A stretch of 64,000 bases of DNA. Origin: Myxococcota bacterium. Lineage in GTDB: Bacteria; Myxococcota_A; Polyangia; Polyangiales; Houyiibacteriaceae. The translations under genes and the position numbers were made by a program. The notes beneath the pieces were generated by a model. The model was not told the DNA's origin. It was given only the letters and a program-made list of their open reading frames with translations, and did no database searches. Location of the stretch: assembly GCA_028284955.1 (NCBI GenBank), contig JANQQS010000093.1:1-64000 (forward strand), written 5' to 3'. Below are positions 17,944 through 26,613 of the stretch, piece after piece (the stretch's first letter is position 1; each line of letters begins with the position of its first letter).

Positions 17944-18585
17944 ATGGGTGTTGCGCGGAAAGCAGCGCCGCGTGGTTGGCGGCTGAAGCTCGCGGCGAGG
18001 TCGCCGTGGCGACGCGCGCTCCGTCGCGTGCATCGCACCACGCATCGCCTGCCCGTCGTGCTCCGCGACATCCGTCCTGGGAGGGTGTTCGCGCTGGCCG
18101 AAACCCCCGAAGACCTAGCCGTCGGGATCGGAGGCACCCTGCTCCGCCACCGGGCGGCGCGCAGCCAGGTTCACTCGATCGTGGGCCCCGGCCATACCGA
18201 TGCGCCCGCCGCCATCGCGCGCGCCTTACGCCAAGCTCAACCCGACGTCATCTTCTGTCCCACCCCCAGCGATCGGCCGGATGCTCCAACGCTCGCGGAC
18301 AAGCTCGGGCACGTTCTTTCGAACGAACGCTTCCGCGGCGAAATCTGGATGTACGAAATATGGTCACCGCTTTGGCCCAGCGCCTGCGTCGACATCAGTG
18401 GCGTCGTCGATGAAAAAAAGGCGGCGATCTCCCATCAACTCGACAGCGAACGTGCCGAACAAGTCATCGGACTCAATCGGTACCGTGCGCTTCGCGTCTA
18501 CGTAGAGTACGCCGAAGCGTTCTACATCACCTCCCCTCGGCAGTTCACCCGCAGCTTTCTCAAGACGATATCGACAACACCATGA
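17944..18585 (+). CDS. PIG-L-like protein lacking the metal-site residues
   Basis: A 213-residue protein that follows the PIG-L (GlcNAc deacetylase) pattern: a beta strand into VGIGGTLLRH, a DVIFCPTPSDRPDAP segment, WPSACVDISGVVDEKKAAI, and GLNRYRALRVYVEYAEAFYI near the end. In active enzymes the first loop is AHPDDE and the later one HPDH; here they read AETPEDL and RPDAP, so the zinc ligands are gone. It is probably a pseudoenzyme or a binding protein, unless it uses other residues. Start ATG at 17944 is tentative because no clear RBS is seen. Overlaps the methyltransferase gene by 4 bp (ATGA). Confidence 0.7.
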   Translation: MGVARKAAPRGWRLKLAARSPWRRALRRVHRTTHRLPVVLRDIRPGRVFALAETPEDLAVGIGGTLLRHRAARSQVHSIVGPGHTDAPAAIARALRQAQPDVIFCPTPSDRPDAPTLADKLGHVLSNERFRGEIWMYEIWSPLWPSACVDISGVVDEKKAAISHQLDSERAEQVIGLNRYRALRVYVEYAEAFYITSPRQFTRSFLKTISTTP

Positions 18586-19307
18586 ACATCAGAATCCCCA
18601 AATACACCGCCGACGCAGCCCCCGGCACCGCCGACCTCAACTTCGACTTGTGCACGCAGAATACCGCGTCAGGCGGTACCGTGGCCGACCTTGGAGCTGG
18701 CTCCGGAGCGCTTTCGCGGCGGCTTCGCGACTACGGCTTTCGAGTCCATGCCGTCGACCTCGAGCCCATGAAAGCACACGATTTCGAAGGCATCGAGCGT
18801 CACCAAGCGAACCTCGAAGAAGGCATCCCGCTGCGATCCGAATCGTGCGACGCCACCATTTGCCAAGAAGCAGCCCACCAGCTCGAAAACCCCTGGCTGC
18901 TCTTCCGCGAAGCCGCGCGCATTCTCAAGCCGGAAGGCGTATTCGTCATGAGCACGCCCAACATGAACCACCTCTTCGTCCGGCTCTTCGAGCTCGCGAC
19001 CCACAAGACCCCGCACTTTCTCGACAGCCACTATCAGCTCGCGCATCAAATGACGCCGCTGCCGATGTGGACGTTGAAACGGATGGGTGAAAAAGCGGGA
19101 CTGTCGCTGTTCGAAACCAACTACAACATGAACTACCTGCCCGTCGTCCGACTGCGGCTACCAGGACGCACCCGCCGCTTTGGTCATACGTTGGTCACCG
19201 CCTGGCGGAAACTCGCTTCATCCCCCAGCTCGGTGATTTCGGCCTCGCCAACTCCATCGCCAGAGGCTCAAGACGGCTCAGAAAACTTGCTGCGCAGAAA
19301 CGCGTAG
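18582..19307 (+). CDS. class I SAM-dependent methyltransferase
   Basis: A 241-residue protein. Motif I VADLGAGSGALSRRL, acidic residue at the end of strand 2 (HAVDLEP), motif II region CDATICQEAAHQLENPW, and motif III ILKPEGVFVMSTPN are typical of Ubi/COQ5-type methyltransferases. Substrate unknown. Coupling by ATGA overlap to the PIG-L-like gene suggests the two act together, perhaps on a glycan or glycolipid (inference from PIG-L biology). Its last 40 bp overlap the 3' end of the convergent aminopeptidase gene. Confidence 0.85.
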   Translation: MNIRIPKYTADAAPGTADLNFDLCTQNTASGGTVADLGAGSGALSRRLRDYGFRVHAVDLEPMKAHDFEGIERHQANLEEGIPLRSESCDATICQEAAHQLENPWLLFREAARILKPEGVFVMSTPNMNHLFVRLFELATHKTPHFLDSHYQLAHQMTPLPMWTLKRMGEKAGLSLFETNYNMNYLPVVRLRLPGRTRRFGHTLVTAWRKLASSPSSVISASPTPSPEAQDGSENLLRRNA

Positions 19308-20662
19308 ACGGCCCGCAAACCCATCGCCTCGCCCCCCACAGGATGACCCGGTCGAGACGCAAGGTTGTAGGCCATCGTATCGATGTGCACCCAGGGGCGC
19401 GAAGGCCCCACGAACTCCGCCAAGAACAGCGCCGCCGTGATCGCGCCGCCGTAGCGACTCGAAGAAATATTGTTGAGGTCCGCGACTTTGCTGTCGAGCA
19501 GCTTGCGGTAGCCGCGATGCAACGGAAGCTGCCACAGCGGGTCACCCACTTGCTCTCCCGTCGCCACCAGCTCTTCCGCGATCGGTCGATGACTCCCGAA
19601 CACCACGGGAACGTCGGTCCCCAGAGCGACCCGCGCAGCCCCCGTGAGCGTAGCGAAATCCACGATCAAATCGGGATCTTCGTCGACCGCCTCGGCGAGC
19701 GCGTCGCAGAGGATAAGCCGTCCTTCCGCATCCGTATTGCCAATCTCCACCGTTTTCCCGCTGCGGGTTCGTACGACATCGAGCGGCCGCATCGCATTGC
19801 CGGCCACGCTATTTTCCACCGCGGGAATCAACACCCGGAGCCGAACCGGCAGCTTCGCGTCCATCACCGCCTGAGCCAGCCCAAGCACCGTGGCTGCGCC
19901 GCCCATATCCTTCTTCATCAACTTCATGCCGGAAGCCGGTTTGAGGTTCAATCCCCCGCTATCGAAACAAACGCCCTTGCCCACCAGCGTCAACTTCGGA
20001 TGCTCCTCGGCGCCCCATCGAATATCGATCAGCCGCGGAGGTTGCGCGCCAGCTCGGCCCACCGCGTGCACCGTGGGGTAGTTTTCTTTCAGCAGGTTGT
20101 CCCCTACGATCACCGAACACTTGGCTCGATGAGCTTTGGCTACTGCGCGTGCCGCATCGGCGAGCTCCACGGGACCGAGGTCGCCGGCCGGCGTATTGAT
20201 CAGGTCGCGAGCCAAGAATATCCCTCGAGCCAGCCGACCCACATGCGCCTGGTCAGCCTGCTCCGGCCAAACCAACGTCGCGGGCTTTCCCTTTCTCGCT
20301 CGGTACGCGGTGAACTCGTAGGTTCCGAGCGCCCAACCAAGCGCCGCATCGTTCGCCGCGTCCGGCGTCATCGTACCGTCGATGCGATAGCTCCGCTCAG
20401 GCAGCGCGCTCGCGAGGCTGGCCCACGTGAGATATCGCTCGCCCTCAATGGCCACGACGCGAGATAGGGACCCGTCTCGCGCAGGAATCAAACAATGGGC
20501 GCCCACCCGAGGACGAAATCGAACCCCTCGCACCCAGTTCTTAGTGACCGCCGATTGCTTCTGCAGCCACTTCGAAAACGCTCGGGATTTGAGCAACACG
20601 ATGGGCACGGTGGTGGATGAGGCGCGCCGGGCGAGGTAATCGAGCGCCGTAACGTCGTTCAT
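19268..20662 (-). CDS. M17 leucyl aminopeptidase family protein
   Basis: A 464-residue cytosolic metallopeptidase. The two-metal site is intact: GKGVCFDSGGLNLK (Lys and Asp), MKKDMGGAA, and NTDAEGRLIL, with the catalytic Arg in AEGR. The N-terminal domain is divergent, as in many M17 members of the PepB/LAP type. It removes N-terminal residues from peptides, with Mn or Zn. A 105-nt region separates it from the divergent ppk1. Confidence 0.92.
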   Translation of the reverse strand: MNDVTALDYLARRASSTTVPIVLLKSRAFSKWLQKQSAVTKNWVRGVRFRPRVGAHCLIPARDGSLSRVVAIEGERYLTWASLASALPERSYRIDGTMTPDAANDAALGWALGTYEFTAYRARKGKPATLVWPEQADQAHVGRLARGIFLARDLINTPAGDLGPVELADAARAVAKAHRAKCSVIVGDNLLKENYPTVHAVGRAGAQPPRLIDIRWGAEEHPKLTLVGKGVCFDSGGLNLKPASGMKLMKKDMGGAATVLGLAQAVMDAKLPVRLRVLIPAVENSVAGNAMRPLDVVRTRSGKTVEIGNTDAEGRLILCDALAEAVDEDPDLIVDFATLTGAARVALGTDVPVVFGSHRPIAEELVATGEQVGDPLWQLPLHRGYRKLLDSKVADLNNISSSRYGGAITAALFLAEFVGPSRPWVHIDTMAYNLASRPGHPVGGEAMGLRAVYAFLRSKFSEPS

Positions 20663-20732
20663 GATGTCTCCGCAGTTCCCTTTTTGAGGTCCCTGGGTGG
20701 TACATCGATTCCGCCCAGAGTGGAAGTCCTGA

Positions 20733-20763
20733 TTGAGCTCGTTTCGATGTGACGATCTATACT
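20733..20763 (+). promoter_or_regulatory. possible sigma70-type promoter for ppk1
   Basis: TTGAGC at 20733-20738 and TATACT at 20758-20763 are spaced by 19 nt. Transcription from here would start near 20770, which favours the ATG at 20780 over the GTG at 20768 and gives a very short leader. Only a motif match. Confidence 0.3.
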
Positions 20764-20779
20764 ATATGTGTCGCATCTA

Positions 20780-23218
20780 ATGACCGACGACGCTTTTGAA
20801 CTCGCGCTCCCCTACGGCCGAAGCCCTGATTCGGATGCGTCTACCTCCGCGGCGGCTCAAGTGGAAGGGTCCCGCGCAGAGTCGCCCACCGAGTCGCCCA
20901 CGCTGTTCGAAATCGCTCGCTCGGAAGCGAGCTCCCCGGCGTCTGACGAGGCATCTGACTCCCCGCCCGCAGGTTCTCAGCCCACCGGCTCTCAACCGCC
21001 AGGAGGACAGCCTTCCGCGGGATTCGACGCCGACCTGTTTCTGAACCGCGAACTATCCTGGCTCGAGTTCAACGAACGCGTGCTCGAAGAAGCGCGCGAC
21101 CCCACGGTGCCGCTGCTCGAACGACTCAAATTCTTATCCATCTGCGTCGCCAATCTCGAGGAGTTTTTCATGGTCCGCGTCGCCGGCCTCCTCGAGCAGC
21201 GCAACGAAGAAATCATGGACCTGCCCCCCGACGGGATGAGCCCCGCGGAGCAGCTCGAAGCCATCTCCGCGCGCACCCAGCGCATGTACAAAGACATTGG
21301 CGCCACCGTATCGGACGAACTGCTGCCCAAGCTTCAAAACGCCGGCGTCGTTCTCACCCACCCGTCCAAGCTCAAAAAATCGGAGCGAACGCGACTGCGG
21401 GCGTTTTTTCGCGAACAGGTATTTCCCATATTGACCCCGCTCGCGATCGACCCCGGCCACCCGTTCCCGCATGTGCCCAACAAGCGCTTGCACCTGATCA
21501 TCATGTTGTCGGGCAAAAAGGGTGGCGAGCCCGCGTTCGCAATCGTCCAAGTGCCCGACGTGTTGCCTCGGTTGATTCCGGTCCGCAGCAAGGAACACCA
21601 GGAACACCAAACCACGTTCGTATTGCTCGACGACGTCATCGGCGAACACGCGGGAGAGCTGTTTCGCGGATTTCGACAGCGAGGCGCATGGTGCTTTCGC
21701 GTGATTCGAAACTTCGACCTCTCGATCGACGAAGAAGAGGCCGAAGATCTGCTCGAAATGATCAAAAAGGAAGTCCGCCGCCGCGACCGCGGCAACGCGG
21801 TGCATTTAGCCCACGACGCCCGGTGTGCCCCTGAAGCGGTCGACATGCTGCGCAAGGCCTTGGGGGTCGACCGACAGTTCGTCTTTCCCGTCGACATGCC
21901 GCTGCCCACGCCGGACATCACGGCGCTCGGCCAGCCACTCGCCGAACGCCGCGACCTACGCGACCCCGCGTGGAACCCGAGCCCCGCCCCGGAATTTTCG
22001 CAGTCGGAAAGCGTGTTCGAAGCCATCAAGCGGCGCGATATTCTGCTGCATCATCCCTACGAAAGCTTCGACCCGGTCGTCAATCTGGTGGAAGAAGCCG
22101 CGAACGACCCCGACGTGCTCGCCATCAAGCAGACGCTCTACCGAACGAGCGGCGACTCGCCGATCGTGAAAGCGCTGACGCGGGCGGCGGAGAACGGCAA
22201 ACAAGTCGCCGCGCTGGTCGAAATCAAGGCCCGCTTTGACGAAGAGAACAATATCTTGTGGGCGCGCGAGCTTGAAGAATCCGGAGTGCACGTGGTGTAC
22301 GGATTGGTCGGGCTCAAGACGCACTGCAAGGTAATCTTGATCGTGCGCCGCGAAGGAGGGCAGCTTCGACGCTACGTTCACTTTGGAACCGGCAACTACA
22401 ATCCACGAACTGCGCGCCTCTACACCGACCTAAGCTTCTTCACTTCCCGCTGGGAGTTCGGAGAAGACGCCACCGCGCTCTTTAATCTGCTCACTTCGTG
22501 CACGCCCCCGCGCGAATGGCGCAAGCTCATCGTGGCGCCACTCGGCATGCACGAACAAGTCCTCGGGCTCATCGAGCGGGAAGCGAGCTTCGCCCGCACC
22601 GGCCGCGGAGGGCGCATCATCGCCAAAATGAACTCATTGGTCGATCCCGATGTCATCCAGGGTCTCTATCGCGCATCGCAGGCTGGCGTACACATCGAAC
22701 TCATCGTTCGGGGCATCTGCTGCCTCAGGCCAGGAATCCCCGGTCTCAGCGAAAACATCGAAGTACGCAGCGTGGTCGACCGCTTTCTCGAGCACAGCCG
22801 GATCTTCTACTTCGGCGCGGGCGGAGCGAACGAAGTCTACGGCTCAAGCGCGGACTGGATGCCGCGAAACTTCCATCGGCGGGTCGAAGTGATGTTTCCC
22901 ATCGAAGAAGAAGCGCTTCGCGACCGCGTCGCGACAGAAATCTTGGGCATCTCGCTCGCCGACAATACCAAAGCGCGGCTGCTCGAGGCCGACGGAAGCT
23001 ACCGCCCGGTCGATCCCCCCAGCGAACAGGGCGACACCGAAGAATGCCGCAGCCAGCGAAGATTCCGTGAGCTCGCCAAAGCCGCGCACGCACAAGCATC
23101 CGCGCGAGCCCGCTCGTCACGAACCTTTATCGTCCGCCCGGTCCGCCAGCGGCCCACCAAAGAGGCCGACCCGGCTGTCGCCGTGAGCTCGGACGACGGC
23201 GCAAGCACCGACTCCTGA
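20780..23218 (+). CDS. ppk1: polyphosphate kinase 1
   Basis: An 812-residue enzyme that reversibly makes polyphosphate from ATP. An N-terminal extension of about 80 Ser/Pro/Gly-rich, probably disordered residues precedes the standard PPK N domain (FLNRELSWLEFNERVLEEA). Catalytic blocks: HFGTGNYNPRTARLYTD (autophosphorylated His about residue 534) and FLEHSRIFYFGAGG (second essential His). A GTG four codons upstream (20768) is an alternative start. Ends in TGATG, overlapping the mechanosensitive channel gene by 1 bp, so polyphosphate synthesis and osmotic response may be co-expressed. Confidence 0.96.
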   Translation: MTDDAFELALPYGRSPDSDASTSAAAQVEGSRAESPTESPTLFEIARSEASSPASDEASDSPPAGSQPTGSQPPGGQPSAGFDADLFLNRELSWLEFNERVLEEARDPTVPLLERLKFLSICVANLEEFFMVRVAGLLEQRNEEIMDLPPDGMSPAEQLEAISARTQRMYKDIGATVSDELLPKLQNAGVVLTHPSKLKKSERTRLRAFFREQVFPILTPLAIDPGHPFPHVPNKRLHLIIMLSGKKGGEPAFAIVQVPDVLPRLIPVRSKEHQEHQTTFVLLDDVIGEHAGELFRGFRQRGAWCFRVIRNFDLSIDEEEAEDLLEMIKKEVRRRDRGNAVHLAHDARCAPEAVDMLRKALGVDRQFVFPVDMPLPTPDITALGQPLAERRDLRDPAWNPSPAPEFSQSESVFEAIKRRDILLHHPYESFDPVVNLVEEAANDPDVLAIKQTLYRTSGDSPIVKALTRAAENGKQVAALVEIKARFDEENNILWARELEESGVHVVYGLVGLKTHCKVILIVRREGGQLRRYVHFGTGNYNPRTARLYTDLSFFTSRWEFGEDATALFNLLTSCTPPREWRKLIVAPLGMHEQVLGLIEREASFARTGRGGRIIAKMNSLVDPDVIQGLYRASQAGVHIELIVRGICCLRPGIPGLSENIEVRSVVDRFLEHSRIFYFGAGGANEVYGSSADWMPRNFHRRVEVMFPIEEEALRDRVATEILGISLADNTKARLLEADGSYRPVDPPSEQGDTEECRSQRRFRELAKAAHAQASARARSSRTFIVRPVRQRPTKEADPAVAVSSDDGASTDS

Positions 23219-24303
23219 TGCCGGAACTTTTCGACACGATATCCGAAAGCCGCTACGCGGCGGCCGCCGCGCTGGTCGTAGCGTCGATACTTGGCGCCTA
23301 TGCGGTGGCGTTTTTGATCGAAAAAACGCTCGTCGTATTGGCCCGGCGAACCACCACCGACCTCGACGACCACATCGTCGAGGCGCTGCGCAAGCCCATC
23401 GCAATCAGCGTGATGCTGCTTGGGCTGGGGGTCGCGATCTCCATTCTGCCCGCTCCCGCCCCTCTTAAGCGCATCAGCAACTCCGTTTTGGAATCGCTCG
23501 CCATCATCGTCTGGGTGATCGGCGGGTTCAGCGTGCTTCACGCCGCGCTGCACCACCTCAGCCGCGGAGCGACCGAAAGCTCATTCATCCAAAAACGCAC
23601 CCTTCCCGTATTCGACATGGTGGGCAAGGCGCTGATCATCGGCGCGGGCGTCTATTTCTTATTTCTCGCGTGGGATATCGACCTGACGGCATGGCTCGCA
23701 TCGGCCGGCGTCGTCGGCATCGCGGTCGGTTTCGCCGCCAAAGACACCCTCGCCAACCTCTTCAGCGGAATCTTCATCATCGCCGACGCGCCGTACAAGA
23801 TCGGCGACGTCATCGTGCTCGACGACGGATTGCGCGGACAGGTCACCTCCATCGGCATACGGTCGACCCGCGTGCTCACGCGCGACGACATCGAAATCAC
23901 CATTCCGAACGCCGTGATCGGGGCCTCGAAAATCGTCAACGAAGCCGGCGGCCCCGCCACCTACCAGCGCGTGGGCGTCACGGTCGATGCCGCCTACGGA
24001 GCAGATATCGATCGAGTACACGAAGTGTTGCTCAGCGCAAGCGAAGGCGTCGCCAACGTACTCAAGCGGCCGTCTCCGTGCGTCCGATTTCGCGCGTTCG
24101 GCGCATCCGGATTGACCCACGTACTCTACGTTTGGATTCACGACCCCCGCGACCGAGAGCTCGTCGAGCACCAGCTCCACACCAACATCTACCGCGCTTT
24201 TGGCGAAGCCGGCCTCGAAATACCGTTCAGCAAACACGACGTATACATCAAGGAGCAACCCGAGGCGCCGCTGCGCGTGATCGGCGCGAGCAAAGGCGGC
24301 TAG
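23218..24303 (+). CDS. small-conductance mechanosensitive channel (MscS family)
   Basis: A 361-residue inner-membrane channel with four hydrophobic segments in the first ~170 residues, then the pore/beta-domain signature GVVGIAVGFAAKDTLANLFSG and the MscS beta-domain block with RSTRVLTRDDIEITIPNAVI, and a C-terminal domain. Gates under membrane tension to release solutes. Translationally coupled to ppk1. Its stop is followed after 19 nt by a double-hairpin element on the same strand. Confidence 0.92.
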   Translation: MPELFDTISESRYAAAAALVVASILGAYAVAFLIEKTLVVLARRTTTDLDDHIVEALRKPIAISVMLLGLGVAISILPAPAPLKRISNSVLESLAIIVWVIGGFSVLHAALHHLSRGATESSFIQKRTLPVFDMVGKALIIGAGVYFLFLAWDIDLTAWLASAGVVGIAVGFAAKDTLANLFSGIFIIADAPYKIGDVIVLDDGLRGQVTSIGIRSTRVLTRDDIEITIPNAVIGASKIVNEAGGPATYQRVGVTVDAAYGADIDRVHEVLLSASEGVANVLKRPSPCVRFRAFGASGLTHVLYVWIHDPRDRELVEHQLHTNIYRAFGEAGLEIPFSKHDVYIKEQPEAPLRVIGASKGG

Positions 24304-24322
24304 AGCACTGATCAATTTGCCT

Positions 24323-24410
24323 GAGGGTCTGGCACCCAGACCCTCTCGTCGGGGTACGACCCCGACGATTCACCCAAACTCCCCCGCCAGGAGGCACGTG
24401 ACATGGTTGC
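24323..24410 (+). ncRNA. tandem 3-nt-loop hairpin element, copy A
   Basis: Stem 1 is 10 bp (24323-24332 with 24336-24345, loop CAC). After one T, stem 2 is 9 bp (24347-24355 with 24359-24367, loop ACG). Then follows a conserved single-strand block starting ATTCACCCAAACTCCCCCGC and ending GTTGC. The same arrangement recurs on the minus strand at 37418-37507 with a near-identical block but a different, still paired, stem 2. It lies 19 nt after the mscS stop, in the transcribed direction. Probably an RNA 3'-end element or a REP-like dispersed repeat. Confidence 0.75.
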
Positions 24411-24463
24411 CAAGGAGTTCGTCGGATGTCTTTACGCTGCGTGATTTCGATCAACCATACTGA

Positions 24464-24489
24464 CCACTGCTTTAGGACTAGAGCAGTGG
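24464..24489. repeat. 8-bp inverted repeat at the edge of the hexamer tract
   Basis: CCACTGCT at 24464-24471 and AGCAGTGG at 24482-24489 are exact reverse complements around a 10-nt loop, just before the hexamer tract begins. It may bound the repeat unit. Confidence 0.5.
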
Positions 24490-24506
24490 CCTGTCGCGTT
24501 GATGGT

Positions 24507-24850
24507 GATGGTCGGGTTCGCGTTCAGGAACGGGTGCGGGTGCGGGTGCGGGTGCGGTTTCAGGTTCAGGTTCAGGTTCAGGAACGGGATCGGCATCAGG
24601 AACGGGTTCGGCATCGGCATCAGGAACGGGTTCGGGTGCGGGTTCACACAGCGGGTTTGAGGTCAGGAGGCGGACTTAGTAAAGTACCGAACCCGACGCC
24701 GAACCGGACGCCGACGCCGAACCTGATACTGATGCCGACGCCGAACCTGATACTGATGCCGACGCCGAACCTGATACTGATGCCGATCCCGTTCCCGACG
24801 CCGATGCCGTTCCCGTTCCTGACGCCGATACGGTCCCGCTCAGCCTCCGC
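24507..24850. repeat. hexanucleotide palindromic repeat tract, locus 2
   Basis: The left part (about 24507-24650) is made of degenerate GGNTNS-type hexamers, the right part (about 24687-24850) of their complements. The whole is a large imperfect inverted repeat around a ~35-nt centre. The right arm contains a perfect 24-bp unit, CCGACGCCGAACCTGATACT plus GATG, three times in tandem (24711-24782). Both strands stay open as Asn-Pro/Leu-Met-Pro-rich frames, which is a consequence of the 6-bp period. From 24851 to 24941 I see nothing further. Confidence 0.8.
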
Positions 24851-24941
24851 TACCGACTCCACGCCGTATTGACCAGCGATACACATCGCACCATACCGTC
24901 AGGCGATCCGGCATCAAAATGGATTGCCGGCAGCGGTCAAG

Positions 24942-25856
24942 ATGTTGGTTCGAGGCAGACGTAGAGCAGTGCTTCGGTGGTTGGTGGTGTACGCGGCGCA
25001 TGCCGTTTCGACCCTCACCGCGTGCGAATCAGCTTCTGAATCGAACGAGGGCCGGCCCAAGCAGGTGTCGGCCAATGAACTGGAAGCACCCAAAGAGATT
25101 CGCGCGGTATTTCAGGAACACTCTGGATTTTCTTGCGAAGCTGCGCGCCGGAAAGCAGTCATCGGCGGCGGGCTCATCTACGGCCCCGGAGGGTTGCGAC
25201 ACGTGCTTTCAGTGATCGAGCACTACCAAACCACCGTTCTCGTGGACGATCACACGCCCATGTCCGCTTGGGAGAATCGACACGTCGCTTCCGATGCAAC
25301 AAGACTCGCGGGATTCAACACGACTCAACAATCGATGACCGCCCTTCGCGAATACATTCGGTCTTCACCGGCGCAACGAACGCTCAAGTACAAGTGGGGC
25401 ATGTCTCTGCGGAGCTACATACGCGACATCGGCAAGCAGGATCACGTCGACATCTTCGTCATTCAGCCGACGAATCGGTTCGCCGTGGGCGTCGGTTATT
25501 CCAACACCGGGCTTCTCACCATCCCGCTCATCATGTCCGACAGATCCAATCTCTACATCGCATCGTCGCTGAAACTGTTCGATCAAGCTCGTTCCACCTG
25601 GAACTCAGACCGTACCCCGCTCACGACGATCGTAGGATCCGACGAATCTGAACGACTGGATCACGGATTGGCAACGCTTCGAGTGAATAGTGCACTCTTC
25701 GAGATCGTAGGCGAAAAACTCCAGTATCCATTCACCCATGTCGTCCACAACGGTTCTCAACCGGCCAGCATCATATTCGACTCCGACTTTGCTGAAGGAG
25801 AAGATGTCCGGCTGATGCGCTTCCACTACCCGAGTGATTCAACTGCATCGCAGTAG
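24942..25856 (+). CDS. hypothetical secreted protein, probable lipoprotein
   Basis: A 304-residue protein that I do not recognise. An Arg-rich N-terminus and hydrophobic stretch (about residues 10-27) end in LTAC, a weak lipobox, followed by a Ser/Glu-rich linker. The mature part is mixed alpha/beta in appearance with no clear catalytic motif; GGGLIYGPGGLRHV and GVGYSNTGLLTIPLIMSD are the most distinctive segments. ATG at 24942 chosen; a TTG at 24924 is an alternative. It directly follows the hexamer palindrome and may rely on a promoter within or beside it. Confidence 0.65.
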   Translation: MLVRGRRRAVLRWLVVYAAHAVSTLTACESASESNEGRPKQVSANELEAPKEIRAVFQEHSGFSCEAARRKAVIGGGLIYGPGGLRHVLSVIEHYQTTVLVDDHTPMSAWENRHVASDATRLAGFNTTQQSMTALREYIRSSPAQRTLKYKWGMSLRSYIRDIGKQDHVDIFVIQPTNRFAVGVGYSNTGLLTIPLIMSDRSNLYIASSLKLFDQARSTWNSDRTPLTTIVGSDESERLDHGLATLRVNSALFEIVGEKLQYPFTHVVHNGSQPASIIFDSDFAEGEDVRLMRFHYPSDSTASQ

Positions 25857-25929
25857 CTTCGATTTAGCCAACAGCCACAAAGCGTCCGTATGTGCTAAAA
25901 TTACACTATCTGTGCCTAAATTGCTCCTC

Positions 25930-26520
25930 TTATGCGCTTGGCTCATCATCATCCTGGCGGCGTTGGTGCACGTGTTCGGAAAACGTTCCGCGACGCGGAG
26001 ACGATCCCGCTGGGTCCCGATGTTCGGCGGGGCCCCCGTCTTCAGCAGGGTCTCGATCCAGGTCGAGCAAGAACCGGCCCATCAATCCGTCGATCATGAG
26101 ATCGCGCTGGTCATCGGTAAGCGTTCCGTTGCTCCGATCGCGATGGACGGTTTCGTACTGCCCGCGATAGGCGTCGACCATCCGGCGAATGATCTCTACG
26201 CGCTCCCAGATTCGTTCGTGGTTGCGCACGTAGACCGCGACGAGAGAAGCCACGCTCGCGCCAGTCAGCAAGAGCCCGATCGGTCCGCCCACGAAGGTGC
26301 GCAAGAGTACCGCCACCGCTGCCGCGCCCGCCGCGCCCGTCAGCATTTTTTTTCCTGCTTCGGCGCTGGTGGTTTTTCCCCAGGCCACGGCCCACGCTTC
26401 CCGCGTGGCGAGCAAGAGGGCAATGAACGTGGCTTTGCTGGCGCCCTTGGTTTCCCAGTAGCCCTTGATGGCCGCCCGCAAGAAACCTTCGTAAGAATCG
26501 TAAGCACTATCTTTCGCCAT
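25930..26520 (-). CDS. hypothetical membrane protein
   Basis: A 196-residue protein. Residues ~1-50 are amphipathic (start MAKDSAYDSYEGFLRAAIKG); two adjacent hydrophobic Ala/Gly/Val-rich segments around residues 58-95 look like a membrane hairpin. A charged helical region follows, and a hydrophilic tail rich in Asp, Arg and Pro closes the chain. No family recognised. The gene stands alone between two plus-strand genes, with 73 nt to the upstream neighbour's end and 93 nt to the next gene's start. Confidence 0.65.
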   Translation of the reverse strand: MAKDSAYDSYEGFLRAAIKGYWETKGASKATFIALLLATREAWAVAWGKTTSAEAGKKMLTGAAGAAAVAVLLRTFVGGPIGLLLTGASVASLVAVYVRNHERIWERVEIIRRMVDAYRGQYETVHRDRSNGTLTDDQRDLMIDGLMGRFLLDLDRDPAEDGGPAEHRDPAGSSPRRGTFSEHVHQRRQDDDEPSA

Positions 26521-26613
26521 GCTTCCACCATAAACTATCGACGTTCGGAATCCAGGCCTTCGATCGCCAGGGCGCTTGGAATTAAGGCAACTGGGATCTA
26601 GAGACCTTACCCC

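Noticed and set aside
17944-18585. Active PIG-L deacetylase
   Set aside because: The AHPDDE and HPDH metal ligands are not present, so I did not call an active enzyme.
19343-20467. Open frame of about 370 codons opposite the M17 aminopeptidase
   Set aside because: Arg/His-rich antisense shadow without RBS or domain; the minus-strand gene has the full M17 metal site.
24507-24850. CRISPR array or tandem-repeat gene
   Set aside because: The units are contiguous 6- and 24-bp repeats without unique spacers, and the two halves are inverted, so it is not a CRISPR array. The Asn-Pro-rich frames on both strands are a by-product of the period.
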